From the NCBI GenBank assembly GCA_003167495.1, contig PMSX01000221.1, positions 1-63,615 of the forward strand: 63,615 nt of DNA, read 5' to 3'. This DNA comes from Bryobacterales bacterium. Lineage in GTDB: Bacteria > Acidobacteriota > Terriglobia > Bryobacterales > Bryobacteraceae. Within the stretch, counting starts at the first letter, position 1. The number at the start of each line of letters is the position of its first letter. Both the position numbers and the translations under genes were made by a program. Of this stretch, positions 46,835 through 55,401 are shown one piece after another. The notes beneath the pieces are model-generated. The model ran no database searches. It had not been told where the DNA came from and saw only the letters and a program-made list of their open reading frames with translations.

Positions 46835-48020
46835 TTGAGACTTCCTTTAGCAAACGCACCTTCGCCCCGGGCATCAAACGCATTTGGCCTTCTGAGATCA
46901 CTTGTTCACCCGGTTTCAGCCCGGAGCCAATGACGGATTCTTCCGCGGAATTTTCGGATTTATACAGTCTCACCACGTCCACCGGCCGAATGGCAACTGT
47001 TTCGTCGGCGGGATTGAGTACCCAGACATATTTTCCTTGCGGCCCGGTTTGCACTACGCGGCTGGGAACAATCAAGCGATCGTGCTCCATAATCAAACGC
47101 GTTTGCACATTAACAAATTCGCCAGGCCAAAGAGCGCGATCTTCGTTGTCAAAGCGTGCCTTGAGTTTAATCGTGCCGGTGGTGGCATCCACTGAATTGT
47201 CAATAAATTGCAAGACCCCGGTCTTACCCGAAGCCATTACCGGCAATCCTTGAGTCGCTTGGCGCTTGCGAATCTCTGGCAAGAGTTGCTCTGGAACGCC
47301 AAAAGTCACGTAGATGGGAGTCATTTGCAGCAGAGTGACCATAACGGCATCGTTGTCTTTGATCAAATTGCCCGCCTTGACGTTAATGGCGCCGGCGCGG
47401 CCGCTAATCGGAGCGGAAATACTCGTATAGTTCAGCTGGAGTTGCGTCTGCGCGAGCCGCGCGCGGTCGGCGCGGATCGATGCCGAAGCGCTTTCAATCG
47501 CTGCTTTGTCGGCTTCGAGCGAAGCCACAGCGCTATCGTTCGTGGCCACCACTTGTTCGGTTTGCTCTTTGGAAAAAATGCCTTCCTTGGAGAGTTCAAC
47601 GCCGCGATCGGCAGCAGCACGGGTCTGCTTAATTTGCGCTTCGTCTTTCGTTACGTTCGCCTTGGCCTGCTGCTCCAAAGCCAAATCCTTACTCAAATTA
47701 GCTTGAATTTCCGCTAACTGACGCCGTATTGGTTCCGGATCAATCTCAAACAACAATTGCCCCTTCGTAACGCTTTGGCCTTCTTGAAAAGCGACGCGCA
47801 AAACTTCGCCGGCCACGCGAGATTTGATGTCTACCGTGGCCATGCTTTCAACGTTGCCGACAGCGGAAATATCAAGCGGAACATCAGCCTGAGTGACTGG
47901 CACGGCGCGCACGGCGGCGGGCTCCATCATCATTGCTTTCATTCCGTTTTGCTGCTGCTTTTGCGCGCAGCTTGAAAGCAGAAGGCTTGCAAACACAAAG
48001 ATTTTAGGAGAAGGTTGCAC
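46821..48020 (-). CDS. RND efflux periplasmic adaptor (membrane fusion protein), lipoprotein
   Basis: 399 residues from GTG 48020. The N-terminus MQPSPKIFVFASLLLSSCAQ has a lipobox with Cys18, so it is anchored to the inner membrane. The hairpin region is alanine/glutamate-rich (IQANLSKDLALEQQAKANVT, residues 100-190), flanked by biotin-lipoyl halves (VDIKSRVAGEVLRVAFQEGQSV and NYTSISAPISGRAGAINVKAG) and C-terminal beta domains (PGEFVNVQTRL). Forms the RND tripartite complex with the next gene. Starts 32 bases from the divergent galK. Confidence 0.93.
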   Translation of the reverse strand: MQPSPKIFVFASLLLSSCAQKQQQNGMKAMMMEPAAVRAVPVTQADVPLDISAVGNVESMATVDIKSRVAGEVLRVAFQEGQSVTKGQLLFEIDPEPIRRQLAEIQANLSKDLALEQQAKANVTKDEAQIKQTRAAADRGVELSKEGIFSKEQTEQVVATNDSAVASLEADKAAIESASASIRADRARLAQTQLQLNYTSISAPISGRAGAINVKAGNLIKDNDAVMVTLLQMTPIYVTFGVPEQLLPEIRKRQATQGLPVMASGKTGVLQFIDNSVDATTGTIKLKARFDNEDRALWPGEFVNVQTRLIMEHDRLIVPSRVVQTGPQGKYVWVLNPADETVAIRPVDVVRLYKSENSAEESVIGSGLKPGEQVISEGQMRLMPGAKVRLLKEVSNVFH

Positions 48021-48052
48021 AGTAAGGGTTGTTTATATGGTCCCATAAAGAC

Positions 48053-49102
48053 ATGCACGTGGCAGTTCCAGGGAGGGTAAATCTAATAGGAGAGCACATC
48101 GATTACCACAATATGGCAGTGCTTCCGATGGCGATTCAGCGGCGGATTCGTGTTGATTACAACAGGATATCGGAAGGGGTTGTCAAGGCACAGTCGGAGA
48201 ATTATGGGAGCGCTGAAGTTAGTTTGACGGGCGAGCTACAACCAACTGAGGCAGGGGCCTGGAGCAACTACATCAAAGCCGCGATCGAGGCAATTCGGGT
48301 TCGCTGGAATATAACGCAAGGTATTGAAGCGAAAGTCACTTCAGATTTGCCGGCGGCAGCAGGATTAGCGTCTTCTTCGGCGCTGCTGACGGCGTTCACA
48401 ATCGCGTTGTTACGGGCGAACGGAATTGAGCCTACCGTGGCGGAATTGATGGAAGTGTTGCCGGATGGGGAGCAATTTGTAGGCACTCGGGGCGGCGGAA
48501 TGGACCATGCAGCGGTTTTGGCAAGCCGTCCGGGATGTGCGTTAATGCTCGAATTCGCGCCACTTCGGCTGGCCAACGTCCCAATACCGGACACTTGGCG
48601 CTTTATAGTGGCGCACAGTTTGAGGACGGCGGAAAAGTCGGGAGCAACGAGGGAGGAATTCAATTCGAAGCGAATGGCGGGACAAAGTGCGTTTGAGAAA
48701 TTGCGAGCCGGAGAAAAACTCAGTGACGAGGAGGCGCGGGCATTTCGGCATGTTGAGAGCGAAGGGCAAAGAGTGCGTGAAGCGGTGGCAGCTTTGCTGA
48801 GGGCGGACAAAGACACCTTTGGACGGTTGTTGTGTGAGTCGCATCGCAGTTTGCGCGACGATTTGCGAGTGAGTTGCCCGGAGCTGGACGAATTGGTGGA
48901 ACTGGCGATGAAGAACAAGGCGCTGGGAGCGCGACTGACGGGAGCGGGATTTGGCGGGTGCGCGATTGTGTTTTGCGAAGTGGGCGAAAGCGAACGAATC
49001 GCGCAGGCGCTGTCGGATGGATTTTATGCCAAGCGCAGCAGCTTTGAGCGCGACAAGCATTTGATGTTCGCCGAGCCATCCGCGGGAGCGCTGAGTGTCT
49101 GA
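48053..49102 (+). CDS. galK: Galactokinase
   Basis: Phosphorylates galactose at C1, the first Leloir step. GHMP fold with motif 1 PGRVNLIGEHIDYH, motif 2 LPAAAGLASSSALLTAF (ATP loop), GGGMDHAA with the catalytic Asp, and motif 3 LTGAGFGGCAIV. About 349 residues from ATG 48053 (MHVAVPGRVNLIG); TTG 48029 would add 8 unconserved residues. It is shorter at the N-terminus than E. coli GalK. It overlaps the nucleotidyltransferase gene by 8 bases. Confidence 0.93.
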   Translation: MHVAVPGRVNLIGEHIDYHNMAVLPMAIQRRIRVDYNRISEGVVKAQSENYGSAEVSLTGELQPTEAGAWSNYIKAAIEAIRVRWNITQGIEAKVTSDLPAAAGLASSSALLTAFTIALLRANGIEPTVAELMEVLPDGEQFVGTRGGGMDHAAVLASRPGCALMLEFAPLRLANVPIPDTWRFIVAHSLRTAEKSGATREEFNSKRMAGQSAFEKLRAGEKLSDEEARAFRHVESEGQRVREAVAALLRADKDTFGRLLCESHRSLRDDLRVSCPELDELVELAMKNKALGARLTGAGFGGCAIVFCEVGESERIAQALSDGFYAKRSSFERDKHLMFAEPSAGALSV

Positions 49103-49808
49103 AAGGATCGAACGGGCGGTGTTGCTGGCGGCCGGAAGAGGCACACGCATGGGAGCGATCACGCAAGAAATGCCGAAGCCGATGCTGCCGGTTCAGGGCA
49201 AACCGATGCTGGAACAGATTATGGACCGGTTGGCTGAAGCAGACATCCGGCGATTTTTGATTGTGATCGGGTATCAAGGCGAGTTAATTCAAAGGCATTT
49301 CGCCCAATGGCGGTTGCCAGTCGAGTTTCGCGTTCAGGAACCGGTGAACGGTACCGGGCGCGCGGCGAGCTTGGCCAAAGAGTTCGTGGGCGGCGAGCCG
49401 TTTTTGTTGGCCTTTGGCGATTGTCTTTGCGACGCGTCTGAGTATATCCGCATTCGCTCGATTCTCGAAGACAATCCGAAGACAGCAGCGGTACTGGCGG
49501 CTAAAGACATCGACGACCCGTGGCTGGGTGCGGCCATCTATGCAGAGAACGGACTGATAACGCGCATCATTGAGAAACCTCCGAAGGGTACTTCGACTAC
49601 ACGTTGGGGTAGCGCCGGGTTTTACGGGTTTCGCCCCGCGATCTTCGATTACCTGGCACGGCTCACGCCGTCGGTTCGGAACGAATATGAGATCACTTCA
49701 GCGTTCGAGATGATGCTGGCCGACCACGTTGAATTGAGAATCTCGCCAGTTGAGGGAGACTGGCGAGATGTCGGACGGCCAGAAGATCTGGCAGCGGTGA
49801 ACAACTAA
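49095..49808 (+). CDS. NTP-transferase family sugar-phosphate nucleotidyltransferase
   Basis: 237 residues starting GTG 49095 inside galK. The Rossmann-type signature VLLAAGRGTRMGAITQEMPKPMLPVQGKPMLE is followed by IVIGYQGE and FGDCLCDA (the NTP/metal Asp segment), as in glucose-1-phosphate or mannose-1-phosphate nucleotidyltransferases, though it lacks an LbH tail. Coupled to galK, it could make UDP- or GDP-hexose from a 1-phosphate, complementing the galE/galT route. The sugar and nucleotide cannot be read from sequence. Its end overlaps the convergent symporter gene by 4 bases. Confidence 0.85.
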   Translation: MSERIERAVLLAAGRGTRMGAITQEMPKPMLPVQGKPMLEQIMDRLAEADIRRFLIVIGYQGELIQRHFAQWRLPVEFRVQEPVNGTGRAASLAKEFVGGEPFLLAFGDCLCDASEYIRIRSILEDNPKTAAVLAAKDIDDPWLGAAIYAENGLITRIIEKPPKGTSTTRWGSAGFYGFRPAIFDYLARLTPSVRNEYEITSAFEMMLADHVELRISPVEGDWRDVGRPEDLAAVNN

Positions 49809-51607
49809 CGCCAGATTCTTCTCACGACGCCGATCAGAACTGCTCCACTCACGACTGAGATTGCCAGGAGACCGAAGCCGTAATTCCATCTCCCATAGAG
49901 AAAGTTGCCCACAGTGAATAAAGCGGACCAGATGAGAACGGTGCCAGTCACCCAACCTAACATCGCTAATGGGATGTTGTCGGTCTTCTTCCAAGCGGCG
50001 GCTTCTTCGTCGGAGACTCCGGATATAAGGTGGATTGCCCTCCAACCGGGGCCGAAGGGCTGCACTTTCTTATAGAAATCGATGAGCGTTTGTTTGTCGG
50101 TTTGCGGACCGAGATAGGCAGTGGCGACCCAGCAGACGGTGGTGACAATGACAGTGAAGATTAGTTGGCCGTCTGTTGAAAACACAGTGCCTTGCTGCTT
50201 AAGGATGAAAAAAACAAGCGAGATGAAGAACGAGCTGAGCATGGCCGCCACCTCGCACCAGCCGTTGATGCGCCACCAGAACCAGCGCAGCAAATAAAGC
50301 AAGCCAGTGCCGGCGCCGACTTGCAGTATGAGATAGAAGGCTTCTTGCGCGGTTTGCAGGACGAAGACCAAGCCAGAGGATAAGACAAATAAAAGAACCG
50401 TAGCGAGGCGTGCCATCAGTACGTAGTGCTTCTCCGTTTCGGAGCGGCGGAGAAAGCGGCGGTAGAAATCGTGAACGAGATAGGATGCGCCCCAATTGAG
50501 GTGACTCAGGATAGTGGAGGAGTTGGCGGCGATGAGGCCTCCCACCATGAGACCGATCCAGCCGGCTGGGAGGAAACGTAGCATCGCCGGGAACGCGATA
50601 TCGGGACCGATGAGCGATGGATCGACATTCGGGAATGCCTTGTGAATGTCTTCGAGTGTGGGATACACAATGAGAGACGCGAGAGCAACCAAGATCCAAG
50701 GCCAGGGTCGGAGGATGTAGTGAGCAAGGTTGAAGAAGAGTACGCCGCCGAGTGAATCTTTTTCAGATTTGGAGGCGAGCATGCGCTGTGCGACATAGCT
50801 ACCGCCGCCTGGTTCGGCGCCTGGATACCAAACAGACCACCATTGGACAGTCAAAGGAATGATGAAAACGGCCAAGGCCAGATCCCAGTTGTTGGTGAAA
50901 TCGGGCAAGACGTTCAAATAGTGGAGACCTCCCGGTCCGCGGAGAGCGGAGACTTTTGTGACGAGACCGCTCAAGCCACCAATTTGTGGGAGTTCGACCG
51001 CAAAGTAAGCGGCTGCGATGACTGCGGCCATTTTGATAAAGAACTGCACCATATCAATGACTAGGACGCCCCACAGGCCGGAGTGCGCGGCAAAGACGAC
51101 GTTGAGCGTGCCCACGATGGCAAGAGTTTGCCAGCGGTTCATGCCAAAGAGAACGCTCGCGATTTTGCAAGCTGCCAAATTGACGGTAGCCATGATCATG
51201 CAATTGAACAGTAAGCCCAGATAAACCGCGCGGAAACCGCGAACGGCTGTAGCGGACCTGCCGGAATAGCGGAGTTCGTAAAATTCGAGATCGGTAAGTA
51301 CGCCGGAACGACGCCATAGGCGCGCGAAAAAGAAAACAGTGGAGACGCCAGTGAGCGTGAAAGCCCACCACTGCCAGTTGCCCGCGACGCCTTGTGTGCG
51401 CACGATGTTGGCAACGAGGTTCGGGGTATCGCTTGAAAAGGTTGTGGCGACGAGCGAAATACCGGCAAGCCACCAAGGCACAGAACGGCCGGACGCGAAA
51501 AATTCGGATGTGCTTTTGCCGGAACGCTTGCCAAATGCCAGAGCGGGCAGGAAGCAGATCAAGAGACAGATGGCCGCGATGATCCAGTCGACTGTATGCA
51601 GAATCAT
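49805..51607 (-). CDS. Sodium:solute symporter (SSS family), probable sugar transporter
   Basis: Inner-membrane carrier of 600 residues with about 13-14 hydrophobic helices. SSS-type features include GKRSGKSTSEFFASGRSVPWWLAGISLVATTFSSDTP (first helices with the Na-site region) and FAAHSGLWGVLVIDMVQFFIKM (helix 5/6). It is distantly like SglT/Na-galactose carriers. The position between galK and galE suggests galactose or a related hexose, but homologues carry many solutes. It ends convergently 4 bases into the nucleotidyltransferase gene. Confidence 0.87.
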   Translation of the reverse strand: MILHTVDWIIAAICLLICFLPALAFGKRSGKSTSEFFASGRSVPWWLAGISLVATTFSSDTPNLVANIVRTQGVAGNWQWWAFTLTGVSTVFFFARLWRRSGVLTDLEFYELRYSGRSATAVRGFRAVYLGLLFNCMIMATVNLAACKIASVLFGMNRWQTLAIVGTLNVVFAAHSGLWGVLVIDMVQFFIKMAAVIAAAYFAVELPQIGGLSGLVTKVSALRGPGGLHYLNVLPDFTNNWDLALAVFIIPLTVQWWSVWYPGAEPGGGSYVAQRMLASKSEKDSLGGVLFFNLAHYILRPWPWILVALASLIVYPTLEDIHKAFPNVDPSLIGPDIAFPAMLRFLPAGWIGLMVGGLIAANSSTILSHLNWGASYLVHDFYRRFLRRSETEKHYVLMARLATVLLFVLSSGLVFVLQTAQEAFYLILQVGAGTGLLYLLRWFWWRINGWCEVAAMLSSFFISLVFFILKQQGTVFSTDGQLIFTVIVTTVCWVATAYLGPQTDKQTLIDFYKKVQPFGPGWRAIHLISGVSDEEAAAWKKTDNIPLAMLGWVTGTVLIWSALFTVGNFLYGRWNYGFGLLAISVVSGAVLIGVVRRIWR

Positions 51608-51690
51608 GAATGAATATAAGAATACAGAATACGAAATGGAAAGCCATCAGCACTTCACCGGCGAAGCGCAAGCTAAACTACAGGAACACG

Positions 51691-52671
51691 ATGGCAAAGA
51701 TTCTAGTGACGGGCGGGGCGGGATATATAGGCTCGCATACGCGGTATTTTCTGGAGAAGAGTGGGCACACGACAGTGGTGCTCGACAGTTTAGAGCGGGG
51801 AGATGCGCGGGCAGTGCCAGAGGGGATGCTGCGCCAAGTCGATCTGCGGGATTCGGAGAAAGTCAAACAGGTGCTGCGCGAAGAGAAAGTGGATGCAGTG
51901 ATTCACTTTGCTGCGTATGCGTACGTGGGCGAATCGACGCAGAGACCGGAGATGTACTTTATCAACAATGTGGGAGGTTCGCTGTCACTGTTTGAAGCGA
52001 TGCTCGAAACGGGCGTGAAGCTTGTGGTGTTTTCGTCGACGTGCGCGAGCTATGGGATTGTGGACAAGGTGCCGATCACGGAGGATCAGCCGTTTGCTCC
52101 CATTAATCCGTACGGCGAGTCGAAAGTAATGGTGGAGAAGATCATGGAGTGGCTGGATAAATTTCGAGGGTTGCGGAGCGTGCGGCTGCGGTATTTCAAC
52201 GCGTGTGGGGGTGAGCCGGGTAGCGGGCTGGGAGAGCGGCATGATCCGGAAACGCATCTGATACCCCTGGTTTTGCGGGCGGCGGAAACGGGTGAACCCG
52301 TGACGGTATTTGGCGATGATTACCCAACACCCGATGGCACCTGCATCCGCGACTATATTCATGTGAGTGATTTGGCGGAGGCGCACATACTGGCAGTGGA
52401 ATATTTGCTGAAAGGCGGGAAGAGTGACGCCTTCAACCTGGGGACGGGCAAGGGACACTCCGTGAAGAAAGTGCTGGCAGCGGCCGAACGAGTGACTGGG
52501 AGGAAGGCGCCATACACGATGGGGCCCAGGCGGGAAGGCGATCCGCCGGAGTTAGTGGCGGATGCGGGGAAGGTATGGAAGGCGCTGGGCTGGAGGGCGA
52601 AGAGGGCTGGGCTAGAGGAAATTGTGCGGGATGCGTGGGAGACAAGGCGAAGTTCCGAGCCAAATATTTAA
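51691..52671 (+). CDS. galE: UDP-glucose 4-epimerase
   Basis: NAD-dependent epimerase converting UDP-galactose and UDP-glucose. 326 residues from ATG 51691 with CAGGA upstream; an in-frame ATG at 51610 lies beside the symporter start and adds an unconserved leader. Nucleotide motif TGGAGYIG at residues 7-14; catalytic FSSTCASYG (Ser/Thr region) and the Tyr-x-x-x-Lys pair in INPYGESKVMVE. Substrate lining YFNACGGEPGSGLGERHDPETHLIPLVL is standard. Ends with a 4-base overlap to the convergent phosphodiesterase. Confidence 0.95.
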   Translation: MAKILVTGGAGYIGSHTRYFLEKSGHTTVVLDSLERGDARAVPEGMLRQVDLRDSEKVKQVLREEKVDAVIHFAAYAYVGESTQRPEMYFINNVGGSLSLFEAMLETGVKLVVFSSTCASYGIVDKVPITEDQPFAPINPYGESKVMVEKIMEWLDKFRGLRSVRLRYFNACGGEPGSGLGERHDPETHLIPLVLRAAETGEPVTVFGDDYPTPDGTCIRDYIHVSDLAEAHILAVEYLLKGGKSDAFNLGTGKGHSVKKVLAAAERVTGRKAPYTMGPRREGDPPELVADAGKVWKALGWRAKRAGLEEIVRDAWETRRSSEPNI

Positions 52672-54104
52672 TCTGCAGTTTTTCCATGTTTGGTTTCCTT
52701 TCGCGCCACGCATGACTGATAAGCTTGCGCCGTTACGCCTCCGGCCGCACAGTAAAGCAGGCGGAAGCTGTCGGGCGCGTTAGAACTGGCAGGATGCGAC
52801 GTGGAATACAGAATTGACCAGCGGGCGGAGGTCTCCGTTGAATTCTCAATTCGTTCAAAAAGAGAAGAGTATGTTTGTGCGTTCAAACCTTTGAGGCGCC
52901 ATTCCTTTTCGAAATCGTACTCCAATTGCCAAACAGGCAGCGTATCTTTACCTGCCTCTGTGAGATTTTTCAGATAGTATGTCGCCTCGTCTTTCAGTTT
53001 GCCGTGGGCGTCGAAGCTCACCGTGCGGAATGTGGGATTTTGCCCAGTGATGGGACTCACAGCAGGACCTATGATGACAAAAGGAGAGGTCTTCAGAGAA
53101 CCTCCCAAAAGGCGAAAATCGTCCACATGCACGTGGCCGGCGAAACTAGGACCTACGGCAGCGGAGTATTGTTCGAGCAGACTCAAGAATTTGTTGGTGT
53201 AAGACTCTTTCCACAAAAGTGTCAAGGTTCCAGGCGCCTTTGCATGAGCAGTGGCAAAAGCGTCCACGCCCGGCGGAATGTGGTAGACGAGCCAAACCTT
53301 TTCATGCTGCGACTTGGCGGATTCCAGCTCACTCGCCAGCCAGGCCAACAGCTTCTCCCCAGCATCGCCGGCGCCTTGGCCACAGCGATCTGTGTATCTA
53401 GGAGAGAAGAACACCGTATTCAAAACAATGATCCGCTGATGTTCGACCGCCGGATTCGCAAGGCTGTAGCTACCATAGTGAACGTACGAATCCGTATTGG
53501 CGAGGCCGGCCAGATTGCCGACAACCTTGGCTGTATCATGCAGAAACGGCCCGTCCGGCTGGACAGCGTAGTCGCCGCATTCGTCGTCGTTATTGCCAAG
53601 CGTGATGAAAACAGGTGTGCCCGGGGACCGCTGCTTAAGTTGAAGACCGACGAATTCTACAGTCTTGCGAACGAAGTTACGAAAAGCTTCGTCGTCGTGC
53701 ACGGTGGCGGCCGCATTGAACTGTTCACGAAAATGGTGAACGAGAAGATCGCCCGTCACCAGCGTAAAAGCAGTGTTCGGCTGGGTCTTTGTGCTAGCTT
53801 GCAGGACAGACGCAAGCAAGGGCCAACTCGTGTCGCGCCCATATACAGGAAACTTCGTCGAGCCGCCGGCCAAAATCACGGCCCATTCCGCTGGCTCCGC
53901 AGCAGCCAGATTGTCTACTAAGGCGCTGTCAGCCAGGGGGTCGAAGTGAATGTCAGAAAGCCACAAGAATTCGGCCGCGACTGCGGGCGGCGTCGCAATC
54001 AGCAGTAATATTGCGGCCGAGCGCAATAAAGTAAGAGTGTCGTTGAGAGGGTGCAATTTTCTAGTTTGCCACGGAGGGTTGTAGAAAAAGACTCGATCGC
54101 GCAC
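52668..54104 (-). CDS. Exported metallophosphoesterase, acid sphingomyelinase-like
   Basis: 478 residues. A hydrophobic segment LRSAAILLLIATPPAVAAEF acts as signal; the GTG start at 54104 places it about 20 residues in, and TTG at 54056 (MHPLNDTL) is a possible alternative. The full calcineurin-like metal set is present: LSDIHFDP, VTGDLLVHH, TLGNNDDE, YHIPPGVD and AGHVHVDDF. Relation to eukaryotic acid sphingomyelinase-like phosphodiesterases is judged by motif spacing. Probably cleaves a phosphodiester or nucleotide in the periplasm. Its tie to galactose genes is unclear. Confidence 0.83.
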   Translation of the reverse strand: MRDRVFFYNPPWQTRKLHPLNDTLTLLRSAAILLLIATPPAVAAEFLWLSDIHFDPLADSALVDNLAAAEPAEWAVILAGGSTKFPVYGRDTSWPLLASVLQASTKTQPNTAFTLVTGDLLVHHFREQFNAAATVHDDEAFRNFVRKTVEFVGLQLKQRSPGTPVFITLGNNDDECGDYAVQPDGPFLHDTAKVVGNLAGLANTDSYVHYGSYSLANPAVEHQRIIVLNTVFFSPRYTDRCGQGAGDAGEKLLAWLASELESAKSQHEKVWLVYHIPPGVDAFATAHAKAPGTLTLLWKESYTNKFLSLLEQYSAAVGPSFAGHVHVDDFRLLGGSLKTSPFVIIGPAVSPITGQNPTFRTVSFDAHGKLKDEATYYLKNLTEAGKDTLPVWQLEYDFEKEWRLKGLNAQTYSSLFERIENSTETSARWSILYSTSHPASSNAPDSFRLLYCAAGGVTAQAYQSCVARKETKHGKTAD

Positions 54105-54172
54105 ACTCCTTCGTATCGTCTTCGCAGGCGTTAGAACGGCGCGCGCGCCTGTTCAGTAGTGGGGCTTAGAAT

Positions 54173-55288
54173 CTACTCCTCAGTGCTGAAACGGTAAATC
54201 GTCACGCTATGGTATGTTTCGCCAGGACGAAGCACTACACTCGGGAAATTAGGATGATTGGGCGAATCGGGATAGTGCTGCGTTTCGAGACAAATCGCCG
54301 ACCGGTATTTAAACGCGCCACCGACGCCCTGCGCGGAACCATCCAGAAAGTTACCCGTATAAAACTGGACTCCAGGTTGATCGGTATAAACTTCCAACAC
54401 ACGTCCACTGCCGGGATCTTCCACTTTCACAGCCCATTCCTTCAAATTTCCCGGTTCATTAAGCACAAAATTGTGGTCGTAGCCCTTACCAAGCTTCAGT
54501 TGGTCGTTGTCTTCGTTAATGCGTGAACCGATCACGTTGCCTCTGCGGAAATCGAACGGTGTGCCTTCGACAGATTGCACAACACCCGTGGGAATCAAAC
54601 CGTTATCGATGGGTGTGTAATGATCCGCTCGGATGGTGAGCCTTTGCTTCAGGACTGTTTCGCTGCCTGCGCCGGCCAAGTTGAAGTAGGTATGGTTGGT
54701 GAGGTTCAGAACGGTAGCTTTGTCGGTAGTGGCGTTATATTCGATCTCCAGCCCATTCTTCGCGTTGAGCGTATAGCGAACTGTTACATCGAGGTTTCCG
54801 GGAAAACCCATTTCGCCATCGGGGCTCAGATAGTGCAGTTCGAGGGCCGGGGCTTTCGGCGTGGAAACATCTTTGGCGTCCCAAATGCGCTTGTTGAAGC
54901 CCGTTGTTCCGCCATGCAGCGTGTTGCCGTTTTCGTTCGTGGCAATTTGATAGACCTTGCCGTCCAACTGGAACTGACCCTTGCCAATGCGGTTGCCGTA
55001 ACGTCCGATCAGGGCTCCAAAGTAGGAGGTTGTAGCCTGATACGGAGCAACATTGTCGAATCCAAGCACGACGTTGCCGAAGGTTTTGTTGCGGTCGGGA
55101 ACCTTGATTGACGTAACCGTACCGCCGTAGTTAGTGATGGTCACTTCCATGCCGGCTGCGTTTTTCAGCAAGTAGAGCGAGACGGGTTTGCCGTCGGCTT
55201 CGCCAAACGGAAGCTGTTGTATCTTCGGAATCGGCGCACCGAAGGAAAAGGCGGCGGTGAGGGCTACAAGGCCAATAGCTGTTTTCAT
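54173..55288 (-). CDS. galM: Periplasmic aldose 1-epimerase (galactose mutarotase)
   Basis: Interconverts alpha and beta galactose. 371 residues with signal peptide MKTAIGLVALTAAFSFGAPI, so the enzyme acts outside the cytoplasm before uptake. Motifs: GRYGNRIGKGQF, NGNTLHGGTTGFNKRIW (catalytic His region), TNHTYFNLAG, GYDHNFVL and LETQHYPDSPNHPNFPS (catalytic Glu region). Sits downstream of the phosphodiesterase on the same strand. Its export fits with a symporter that prefers one anomer. Confidence 0.95.
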   Translation of the reverse strand: MKTAIGLVALTAAFSFGAPIPKIQQLPFGEADGKPVSLYLLKNAAGMEVTITNYGGTVTSIKVPDRNKTFGNVVLGFDNVAPYQATTSYFGALIGRYGNRIGKGQFQLDGKVYQIATNENGNTLHGGTTGFNKRIWDAKDVSTPKAPALELHYLSPDGEMGFPGNLDVTVRYTLNAKNGLEIEYNATTDKATVLNLTNHTYFNLAGAGSETVLKQRLTIRADHYTPIDNGLIPTGVVQSVEGTPFDFRRGNVIGSRINEDNDQLKLGKGYDHNFVLNEPGNLKEWAVKVEDPGSGRVLEVYTDQPGVQFYTGNFLDGSAQGVGGAFKYRSAICLETQHYPDSPNHPNFPSVVLRPGETYHSVTIYRFSTEE

Positions 55289-55401
55289 GGTTGCTCCAGA
55301 ATAATATCAGGCCGTCAACGGCTACCAAAAATTGGCTACAGCACTGGACGAATTTTCGTCGCACGCGTTAAGATAGGGCAGCGCGCCCGCGCAATGGCAT
55401 C

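Noticed and set aside
52875..53921. Plus-strand frame of 348 codons over the metallophosphoesterase gene
   Set aside because: The minus-strand gene carries all metallophosphoesterase motifs; the opposite frame has none.
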